The notes under the pieces: model-generated
What the model saw: the letters and a program-made list of their open reading frames with translations, nothing else
What the model was told of the DNA's origin: nothing
Databases searched by the model: none
Assembly (NCBI GenBank): GCA_017302435.1
Contig: JAFLDL010000015.1
Coordinates: 22,892 to 86,891 of the forward strand
Length of the DNA: 64,000 nucleotides
Source: Candidatus Accumulibacter necessarius
Lineage (GTDB): Bacteria; Pseudomonadota; Gammaproteobacteria; Burkholderiales; Rhodocyclaceae
Direction of reading: 5' to 3'
Part shown: positions 57,964 through 64,000 of the stretch, one piece after another
Layout: each line of letters starts with the position of its first letter
Position numbering within the stretch: position 1 is the first letter of the stretch
Position numbers and translations under genes: made by a program

Positions 57964-58500
57964 CTAACTTGGCACGGTGGTCGAGCGCGTAGACGGCGAG
58001 GCGACGGCAACCTGCGATGAATCAGACAGCTTCTCGGCGGCGACCGCCACGCTCGGACAGCCTACTACGGTATTGCGCTCGCCCGGCCTTCGCGCTGGCT
58101 CACTGGCCTGAAGTCGTTGCAGAGAGCGTGCCGGGTGCTGATCTCCGGCCCGAATTTCGCGCGGCGCGGAACCATCGTATCGTCGAGGATCAGGGTCATC
58201 AGTTGGGTCGGGCACACCGTCACTGTCAGTCGCAACAAATGGAGCGACAGTTCGGTGACCGACACCTGCGCCCGTTCGATCAGCTTGTAATGGGTGGTCT
58301 AGTACGCCTCTCGGGGAAGGGCTCCTATGACCCGCGTGCCCCAGACCTTCCGGTTGAGCAGGCAACGGGTCAGGTGTGCGACGAAAGGCCCGGCGGGAAT
58401 GCGGTGGCACGGGCCACCAAGAGAAAGGAAATCGATTCCTAGAGCAGCAAGCAAACGTTGGCAGCGAGAGGCATGAGGGAAAGTCCGGGATCGAAAACGA
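57964..58500 (-). pseudogene. Remnant of a DDE transposase (IS, family uncertain)
   Basis: On the minus strand one frame, interrupted by a stop near 58299, reads PFVAHLTRCLLNRKVWGTR...TTHYKLIERAQVSVTELSLHLLRLTV...LMTLILDDTMVPRR, which resembles the N-terminal and first catalytic Asp region of IS701/ISNCY-type transposases. It ends at a stop at 58065; the rest of the transposase is missing. No terminal inverted repeats were found. The remaining sequence from 57873 to 58620 holds no other visible gene. Confidence 0.4.
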
Positions 58501-58620
58501 TCCCTATGTGGTCGCCGCGCGATTCCGTCCTCATACCAAGTCTCTTGTTGCATTATTGAAACTATTTTTCGCGCGGCCCAAATACCTCCGGCATCCGCCC
58601 GCGATCGTGAGTGCCGAAAC

Positions 58621-60171
58621 TTAAGATATCGCGTCACGCCCCCTGTTTTCGTTATCGAACGGGGCGCTAGACAAACTGCTTTCGTCAGCCGCAGGCAGAC
58701 CTTTTTTGCGCGCGGCGCGCACTGCGGCCAGAGCGTCCTCTACGTACTTCTCAGGCAGGGCCCCGATCCCACGCTCAGGCGTCGAATACGACAGCATGTA
58801 ACTGGACTTGCCTTGAAGGATATCGAACTGGGCGACGAACTCGTCTGGCGCGGTGCCTGCATGGTGGAGCATAGCGCGCAATCGCCTGCGCTCCTTCCTC
58901 GCGGGCTGGGCATGTTCGTTGACCACGACTCCAGTTACAACCTGTCGACTCGATGGCCCAAATACGCGGGTCTTGTCGGTGTTCAATGTCAACCCCAAGG
59001 CTGAAAGCTCTCGCCTGGCGATTGCCATGCACGCTTGCACAGCGCCGAGGTCGTCGCCGCTAAATGTTATGTCATCAGCATACCTAGAATAGGTAACCTG
59101 CCGAACAGTAGACTCGGCCTGCAGCACATCGTCTGCTGCATACAGGCAGATGTTCGAGAGCGCAGCGCTAGTCGGAGCACCTTGTGGGAGACCACCCATG
59201 AACGAAGAGATCCGAGCAATGAAGGCAGCGGTGTTCTTCATCAGACCCACAGCTATCAGTCGATCGTAGACGACCGAAGTCGACAGAGATCCAAAGAAGT
59301 TCGTCACATCTATGTTGGCGACGTACCGCCTTCGCACATGAATCTCCGCGTTGTGTCGTATGGAGCAGCCTATACTGTATGCCGTTGCCGCAGGGTGTAC
59401 CTTCAATCGTCGCAGTAGGTAATCCAGGATAAAATGCTGCGTGACTTTCATGAACGTCCGCGGCGCATGGATTTCCCGGAGTCCCCCGCCCGCCTTGGGA
59501 ATCTGGAAGACGCGATAGTGACTCTCAGGGCGACGCAGGAGTAAGCCCACGATTCTTGGGCTTACTCCCAGCGCGAGAGATATCTCATTGAGACCGATGC
59601 CGCCTTCGGGTATGTCCGCATACCCACAAGCCTGCGAGCAGCTCCTGACGGACGAGAACGAGAGGAATCTGAAGCGGGTGTCAGAGGAGGGGGAAGAAGA
59701 GCCAACTAAAAGCTGCTTTGAGAGGAGCGGCCAATAGGCGCGGCCGTCTCTCCTACGAGGAGAGACGGCCGCGCCTATTGGCCGCTCGTCCTCTTGCACT
59801 GCCATTCCATGGGATACGGCCGACGAATCATCAGCCTGCTCGATACCCCAAACCTCTGACGCTCGCAGGCTAGCACTGCGGAGGTCTTTGAGCAAGAACA
59901 TCCGCGTGCGATCGCGCACCTTTCGCTCCGGCGCAGAGAGTTTTCCATCACCTTGCCGTGTCAACGAATAGAGCAGATAGCGCTTGTGCACGCAAAGAAT
60001 GTCACCGCTAGATGCCCAACCGTCGAGAACCTCCCGAATCTTTTCAGCATGCAATGGGTGGGCTCCAGTGGGAAGCGAACTGCTGATGAACGCCGCAATC
60101 TGTTCGGCTGAAGCTGGCTGAATGCAGCCCAGTGCGAGCCTTACAAACGATTGATTGACTCCGACGCTCAC
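58621..60171 (-). CDS. Retron reverse transcriptase with N-terminal winged-helix-like segment, frame running through msr-msd
   Basis: 516 codons with a GTG start that overlaps the NDT gene's stop (GTGA). Residues ~1-100 look like the winged-helix half of Ec86-type effectors (HAEKIREVLDGWASSGDILCVHKRYLL). Residues 101-181 are the translation of the putative msr-msd. The RT proper begins near residue 185: LGVSPRIVGLLLRRPESHYRVFQIPK, then retron NAxxH (NAEIH, 274-278), QGAPTS (330-335), YADD (364-367) and retron VTG (412-414). No in-frame start codon exists between the RNA and the RT. A nearby ATG (59621) is one base out of frame, so a frameshift may have fused two genes. Confidence 0.88.
   Translation of the reverse strand: MSVGVNQSFVRLALGCIQPASAEQIAAFISSSLPTGAHPLHAEKIREVLDGWASSGDILCVHKRYLLYSLTRQGDGKLSAPERKVRDRTRMFLLKDLRSASLRASEVWGIEQADDSSAVSHGMAVQEDERPIGAAVSPRRRDGRAYWPLLSKQLLVGSSSPSSDTRFRFLSFSSVRSCSQACGYADIPEGGIGLNEISLALGVSPRIVGLLLRRPESHYRVFQIPKAGGGLREIHAPRTFMKVTQHFILDYLLRRLKVHPAATAYSIGCSIRHNAEIHVRRRYVANIDVTNFFGSLSTSVVYDRLIAVGLMKNTAAFIARISSFMGGLPQGAPTSAALSNICLYAADDVLQAESTVRQVTYSRYADDITFSGDDLGAVQACMAIARRELSALGLTLNTDKTRVFGPSSRQVVTGVVVNEHAQPARKERRRLRAMLHHAGTAPDEFVAQFDILQGKSSYMLSYSTPERGIGALPEKYVEDALAAVRAARKKGLPAADESSLSSAPFDNENRGRDAIS
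59629..59871 (-). ncRNA. Candidate retron msr-msd RNA
   Basis: Read on the minus strand: a1 AGCCTGCGAGC (59871-59861), a msr region opening AGCGTCAGAGGTTT that resembles the AGCGAGAGGTTT of retron Ec86, a long msd hairpin (59787-59725), then a2 GCTCGCAGGCT (59639-59629), exactly complementary to a1. GTCAGAGG (59860-59853) can also pair with CCTCTGAC (59687-59680). The likely branching G is in the AGC at the end of a1. Length 243 nt. It lies immediately upstream of the RT domain and inside the same open frame. Confidence 0.75.
59725..59787 (-). repeat. 30-bp perfect inverted repeat, msd stem
   Basis: Arms 59725-59754 and 59758-59787 are perfectly complementary over 30 bp with a 3-nt loop; four more base pairs form beyond a small bulge. 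Such a long perfect stem is unusual in coding DNA and typical of retron msDNA. Confidence 0.9.
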
Positions 60172-60671
60172 GGTTTAGTCATTCCCGCAGGGCGGCCACG
60201 ACCGTGACAGAAGTGTGTCGAGCGTCGGCCTTTCAAGCGCTTCACGATAGGTGCGATATCTACAGTAGCGAAATCAACGAACATCGCCTTTCCAAAATCC
60301 GCAGCGGCCCTTGCCGGCCCCTCGTTAAAGTACGACTGGTGATTCTCGTATTGCTGGTCGGCCAACAGTATGAGATCGCAGGTTCGATCCGCGCTTCCAG
60401 CAAGCCAATGGACGAACAGACCTAGCTCGCAGAACGAGCCAACGCTATTCGCCACCAAGACGATGGCGCTGCACTCACGCTGGACGAACTCAAGCTCGTT
60501 GTCGTGCGCGTACCCGTCAGATACGTTGAGGCGTACGTCTTCCAGTCCATCGTCTTCGCCGAGTACAACCTCAAAGCCTTCCGCAACCAGGGCATCACGG
60601 ATTCGTAAACGCAATGCTGCGGCACTATTAGTTGCGGCGTCCTTCAGGGTGGGTCCACACAAGAAGACCAC
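60168..60671 (-). CDS. Retron effector, nucleoside-deoxyribosyltransferase-like (NDT) protein; N-terminus interrupted
   Basis: 167 residues from a GTG at 60671. VVFLCGP at the start, the LVANSVGSFCELGLF segment with the expected catalytic Glu (residue 82), and YFNEGPARAA (114-123) match the NDT domain of the retron Ec86 effector (SPGSFTELGAF, FINYGPVRLL). In Ec86 this enzyme is a toxin held in check by the RT-msDNA complex. Upstream in the same frame, an ATG at 60737 begins MNKPSIARFAESVQEL followed by TAA (60689-60687) and KNNRAVVFLCGP, so the original start is probably cut off by a nonsense codon. The Ec86 winged-helix half is encoded by the next frame. Confidence 0.82.
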   Translation of the reverse strand: MVFLCGPTLKDAATNSAAALRLRIRDALVAEGFEVVLGEDDGLEDVRLNVSDGYAHDNELEFVQRECSAIVLVANSVGSFCELGLFVHWLAGSADRTCDLILLADQQYENHQSYFNEGPARAAADFGKAMFVDFATVDIAPIVKRLKGRRSTHFCHGRGRPAGMTKP

Positions 60672-60737
60672 GGCCCGGTTGTTCTTTTAGAGTTCCTGGA
60701 CACTCTCTGCAAAGCGCGCAATCGACGGCTTGTTCAT

Positions 60738-61181
60738 TGTTTCGAAGGGGCTGGCCCTGTCACGTCACTAAGCCCCTTGACGGTCGACAGCGAGAGGCGC
60801 TACCGTGATGCGACAAGTTGTTTCAACGAGATTTTCGAAGTGCGTGCAGGCAGCATCGAGAGTTTCAATAATCAACTGTTGCCCCTGATGGCGCCATTAA
60901 CAGCACCCACGATGTCGCATACCTGGGCTAGGTTTCCACGCCGCCAGCCGTGGTCTCTCAAATACTCGCCCTGCGTCGGAATCACGGCCGTACGCTCGAA
61001 CGCGCCGCCGGAGACGGCGTGTTCAGCCGCCAGATCCTTCAGAGTGAAGTGTGAGCGCATCAGCAGGAAGCACCTGGCAGAGGACTCGCGGATACCGAAA
61101 GCCGCGTCGCTGATAACTCCGAACGAGAGACACCCCGCCCGCCACCTAGCGGGGTGTTCAGCTATGCTGACTTCCTAGCCC
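60738..61181. other. Island stretch between retron effector and acnB, no assigned gene
   Basis: About 440 bp. AAGGGGCT (60745-60752) and AGCCCCTT (60771-60778) form a hairpin just before the effector ATG. On the minus strand a frame ending at 60872 reads HFTLKDLAAEHAVSGGAF and continues GEYLRDHGWRRGNLAQVCDIVG; it extends back past its first Met (61060) but I cannot assign it to a family. It could be a gene fragment left in the island. Confidence 0.35.
61130..61157 (-). terminator. Candidate hairpin downstream of acnB
   Basis: ACACCCCGC (61130-61138) pairs with GCGGGGTGT (61149-61157) over 9 bp with a 10-nt loop, 25 nt after the acnB stop in the direction of acnB transcription. No U-tract follows, so termination strength is uncertain. 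It lies inside the island, beyond the repeat. Confidence 0.45.
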
Positions 61182-63788
61182 CTACACCGTCACCGTATCC
61201 GCCACCTCGCTGAACTCCTTGATCTGGTCGAAGTTCATGTAGCGATAGACGTCAGCCGCCTTGGCATTGACCGCCTGCACCTGCTCGAGATACTCGGCCG
61301 GGGTCGGGATCCGGCCCATCAGCGCGCAGACGGCGGCAAGTTCGGCCGATCCGAGATACACGAAGGTGTCGATTCCGAGCCGGTTCGGGAAGTTGCGGGT
61401 CGAGGTCGACATCGCCGTGCTGCCCTTGCGAATCTGTGCCTGGTTACCCATGCACAAGGAGCAGCCGGGCATTTCCATGCGCGCGCCGGACTTGCCGAGG
61501 ATCGCGTAGTAGCCTTCCTCGTTGAGGATCATCGCGTCCATCTTGGTCGGCGGAGCGATCCACAGGCGGGTCGGGATGTCGGTCTTGCCTTCGAGGACCT
61601 TGCCGGCGGCGCGGAAGTGGCCGATGTTGGTCATGCAGGAGCCGATGAAGACTTCGTCGATCTTGGTGCCGGAGACCGCCGAGAGCAGCTTGACGTCGTC
61701 CGGGTCGTTCGGGCAGGCGACGAGCGGCTCCAGCACGTCGGCCAGGTCGATCTCGATCACCGCGGCGTACTGCGCGTCGGCGTCGGCCCTCAACAGCTCG
61801 GGCTTGGCGATCCAGGCTTCCATGGCCTTGATGCGGCGGCCGAGGGTGCGGGCATCGGAGTAGCCGTTGGCGATCATCCACTTCATCAGCGTGATGTTCG
61901 AGCGCATGTACTCGATGATCGGTTCCTTGTTCAAGGCCACCGCACAGGCGGCAGCCGAACGCTCGGCCGCGGCGTCGGAGAGTTCGAAGGCCTGTTCGAC
62001 CTTGAGATCCGGCAGCCCTTCGATTTCGAGGATGCGGCCCGAGAAGATGTTCTTCTTGCCCTTCTTCTCGACGGTCAGCAGACCGGCCTGGATGGCGTAG
62101 TAGGGAATTGCGTTGACCAGGTCGCGCAGCGTGACGCCGCGCTTGCCGGCTTCGGCGAGCGAGCCCTTGAAGCGCACAAGCACCGATTCCGGCATGTCGA
62201 GCGGCATGACGCCGGTGGCGGCGGCAAAAGCGACGAGGCCGGAGCCGGCCGGGAACGAGATGCCAATCGGGAAACGCGTGTGCGAGTCGCCACCGGTGCC
62301 GACGGTATCCGGCAGCAGCAGGCGATTGAGCCAGGAGTGGATAACGCCGTCGCCGGGACGCAGCGCGACGCCGCCACGGGTGCTGATGAACGACGGCAGT
62401 TCGCGGTGCATGCGCACATCGACCAGCTTCGGATAGGCGGCGGTGTGGCAGAAGGACTGCATGACCATGTCGGCCGAGAAGCCGAGGCAGGCCAGATCCT
62501 TGAGTTCGTCGCGCGTCATCGGGCCGGTGGTGTCCTGCGAGCCGACGGTGGTCATCCGCGGTTCGCAGTAGGTGCCCGGCAGCACGCCCTTGCCTTCGGG
62601 CAGACCACAGGCACGGCCAACCATTTTCTGCGCCAAGGAGTAACCCTTGCCCGGATCGGCGGGATTCTGCGGCAGGGTAAACAGCGTGGACGGCGGCAGG
62701 CCGAGCGCCTCGCGTGCCCGGGTGGTCAGCCCGCGGCCGACGATCAGCGGGATACGGCCACCGGCGCGCACTTCGTCGAGGATCACTGGCGTTTTCAGTT
62801 GCGACTCGGCGATCACGGCACCGTTCTTGAGCGCGGTCACCTTCGAGGTGGCAGCATCGATCTTCAGTTCGATCTCGTCGCCCATGTCCATCTGCCCGCA
62901 ATCGATCTCGACCGGCAGTGCGCCGGCATCTTCCATGGTGTTGAAGAAGATCGGGGCGATCTTCGAACCGAGGCAGACGCCACCGAAACGCTTGTTCGGG
63001 ACGTAGGGAATGTCTTCACCGGTGAACCACAGGACCGAGTTGGTCGCCGACTTGCGCGAGGAACCGGTGCCGACGACGTCGCCGACATAGGCAATCAGAT
63101 TACCCTTGCTGGCGAGCGCTTCGAGTTGCTTGATCGGACCGCGCTCGCCGGCCTTGTCGGGTTCAATCCCCGGACGCGCATTCTTGAGCATGGCCAGCGC
63201 GTGCAGCGGAATGTCCGGGCGTGACCAGGCGTCGGGCGCCGGCGACAGGTCGTCGGTGTTGGTTTCGCCGGTTACCTTGAAGACAGTCAGCTTCTGCGAC
63301 GCGGGCACCTGTGGCCGCGAGGTGAACCACTCGCCATCGGCCCAGCTCTGCATCACGGACCTGGCATTGGCGTTGCCCTGGTCGGCCAGTTCCTTGACGT
63401 CGTGGAAGAAATCGAACACCAGCAGCGTCTTCTTGAGGCCTGCTGCGGCAATCGTGCCAGTCGGGCCGGCGAGCAGATCGATCAAGGGCTTGACGTTGTA
63501 ACCGCCGAGCATGGTGCCGAGCAACTCGGTCGCCTTTTCCTTCGAGACCAGAGCGCAGCTCTCCTCGCCTTTTGCGACCCGGGCCAGGAACTCGGCTTTG
63601 ACCTTGGCTGCGTCATCAACCCCGGCCGGTACACGGTAGGTGATCAGCTCAAGCAGATTGGCCTCCTCGCCTGCCGGCGGGCTTTTCAGCAGCCCGACCA
63701 GCGCCTGGGTCTGCTGGGCAGTCAGCGGCAAAGGCGGAATACCAAGCGCAGCGCGCTCGGCGACATGGGCACGATAGGATTCCAGCAC
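61182..63788 (-). CDS. acnB: Aconitate hydratase B
   Basis: 868 residues if translation starts at the GTG at 63788 ([18 protein letters not shown], the usual AcnB N-terminus), which has AAGGA 8 nt upstream; an ATG at 63872 gives an extension unlike the family. [4Fe-4S] ligands are in [12 protein letters not shown] and in [10 protein letters not shown] near the C-terminus. The AcnB-type N-terminal HEAT-like domain precedes the swivel domain. It isomerises citrate to isocitrate. Its last 34 bp are duplicated at 57132-57165, and the TAG stop comes directly after the repeat, i.e. from the inserted segment. Confidence 0.95.
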   Translation of the reverse strand: MLESYRAHVAERAALGIPPLPLTAQQTQALVGLLKSPPAGEEANLLELITYRVPAGVDDAAKVKAEFLARVAKGEESCALVSKEKATELLGTMLGGYNVKPLIDLLAGPTGTIAAAGLKKTLLVFDFFHDVKELADQGNANARSVMQSWADGEWFTSRPQVPASQKLTVFKVTGETNTDDLSPAPDAWSRPDIPLHALAMLKNARPGIEPDKAGERGPIKQLEALASKGNLIAYVGDVVGTGSSRKSATNSVLWFTGEDIPYVPNKRFGGVCLGSKIAPIFFNTMEDAGALPVEIDCGQMDMGDEIELKIDAATSKVTALKNGAVIAESQLKTPVILDEVRAGGRIPLIVGRGLTTRAREALGLPPSTLFTLPQNPADPGKGYSLAQKMVGRACGLPEGKGVLPGTYCEPRMTTVGSQDTTGPMTRDELKDLACLGFSADMVMQSFCHTAAYPKLVDVRMHRELPSFISTRGGVALRPGDGVIHSWLNRLLLPDTVGTGGDSHTRFPIGISFPAGSGLVAFAAATGVMPLDMPESVLVRFKGSLAEAGKRGVTLRDLVNAIPYYAIQAGLLTVEKKGKKNIFSGRILEIEGLPDLKVEQAFELSDAAAERSAAACAVALNKEPIIEYMRSNITLMKWMIANGYSDARTLGRRIKAMEAWIAKPELLRADADAQYAAVIEIDLADVLEPLVACPNDPDDVKLLSAVSGTKIDEVFIGSCMTNIGHFRAAGKVLEGKTDIPTRLWIAPPTKMDAMILNEEGYYAILGKSGARMEMPGCSLCMGNQAQIRKGSTAMSTSTRNFPNRLGIDTFVYLGSAELAAVCALMGRIPTPAEYLEQVQAVNAKAADVYRYMNFDQIKEFSEVADTVTV
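61185..61218. repeat. Right copy of 34-bp direct repeat (acnB 3' end, att-like)
   Basis: Identical to 57132-57165. Encodes the last residues of AcnB on the minus strand; the first island base after it completes the TAG stop codon. Confidence 0.85.
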
Positions 63789-64000
63789 GGCGACGTCCTT
63801 TCTCAGAGGGAGTTCAGCAGCAAAAGCAACATTGTACTGCAAGGGCACCAGGCCGGCAGGGGCAAGAACCAACGCTCAGGGCAATCGCATGAATGCCAAC
63901 GTCGTTGACCCTCCGAAATAATCGTTTACGCTCAATGAGTTACCAAGGGTCTGTTCACATCCCCCTGATTTGTGTAGTTTTCTGTCTTTTTGGGGTTTTC

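Larger units (their letters stand above)
57132..61218. mobile_element. Genomic-island-like segment bounded by direct repeats of the acnB 3' end
   Basis: Two perfect 34-bp direct repeats (57132-57165 and 61185-61218) bound about 4.1 kb containing a DUF4160/DUF2442-HTH pair, a transposase remnant and a retron. The right copy is the real end of acnB; the left copy is a detached fragment of it. This is what integration at the 3' end of acnB would leave. No integrase gene is visible inside, so the mobilising enzyme is either supplied elsewhere or lost. Confidence 0.6.

Noticed and set aside
59035-59418. 127-codon plus-strand frame inside the retron RT gene
   Set aside because: Antisense to conserved RT motifs and without any recognisable domain.
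60745-60778. Hairpin upstream of the retron effector considered as the msr-msd
   Set aside because: Stem of only 8 bp and no a1/a2 pair around it; the 59629-59871 element fits far better.
61617-63224. 535-codon plus-strand open frame opposite acnB
   Set aside because: It is the antisense shadow of a well-conserved aconitase gene in GC-rich DNA and shows no domain.

Overview
The window is a GC-rich, densely coded bacterial chromosome. It looks like a betaproteobacterium, probably Rhodocyclales and plausibly close to 'Candidatus Accumulibacter'. This rests on gene order: yceD-rpmF-plsX-fabHDG-acpP-fabF; rluC divergent from rne; mutM, a TPR protein, then lolB-ispE-tRNA-Gln-prs-rplY-pth-ychF. 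The two Pit phosphate transporters, three DUF47 partners and a Lys/Ala-rich histone-like protein paired with a ParA ATPase also fit a polyphosphate/PHA-storing organism. The taxon is an inference from order and content, not from a search.

Layout. 1-1760: a Pho89/SLC20-like PiT permease (cut by the window edge) and a DUF47 partner. 2083-9350: a V-type ATPase operon (E, DUF2764, A, B, D, I, K) in the order known from Chlamydia and spirochaetes. 9770-12758: a UspA protein and a PitA-type permease bracketed by two DUF47 paralogues. 12949-17384: a ParA/histone-like pair and a MalT-type LuxR regulator. 17539-24173: acyltransferase, YlqF, a methyltransferase, GalU, NadB, YgfX. 24203-30346: the fatty-acid synthesis cluster. 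30463-34732: Maf, an RsmI-like methylase, and an overlapping SppA/Rieske/HAD/RluC run. 35134-48625: rne, DUF3299, a dynamin-like GTPase, then mutM to ychF.

From 48.6 kb on the content becomes accessory: a decayed Fic gene, a helicase scrap, an M14 peptidase and a HicAB module. Housekeeping genes follow (periplasmic DNA ligase, EpmB, EF-P, EpmA). A segment of about 4.1 kb (57132-61218) then lies between two perfect 34-bp copies of the 3' end of acnB. It holds a DUF4160/DUF2442-HTH pair, a probable transposase remnant and a retron. acnB closes the window.

The retron is the most unusual object. It has a nucleoside-deoxyribosyltransferase-like effector, a winged-helix-like segment, an msr-msd candidate (11-bp a1/a2 inverted repeats around a 30-bp perfect hairpin) and a retron reverse transcriptase with NAxxH, YADD and VTG motifs. 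The template RNA lies inside an open frame that continues into the RT. The effector frame carries an early in-frame TAA, and a one-base change just after the RNA would restore an ATG start for the RT. It is therefore either a reorganised retron or one beginning to decay. A second theme is ion coupling: the V-ATPase rotor subunit keeps the Na+-ligand set known from Enterococcus NtpK, and its nearest phosphate permease belongs to the Na+-coupled PiT branch.
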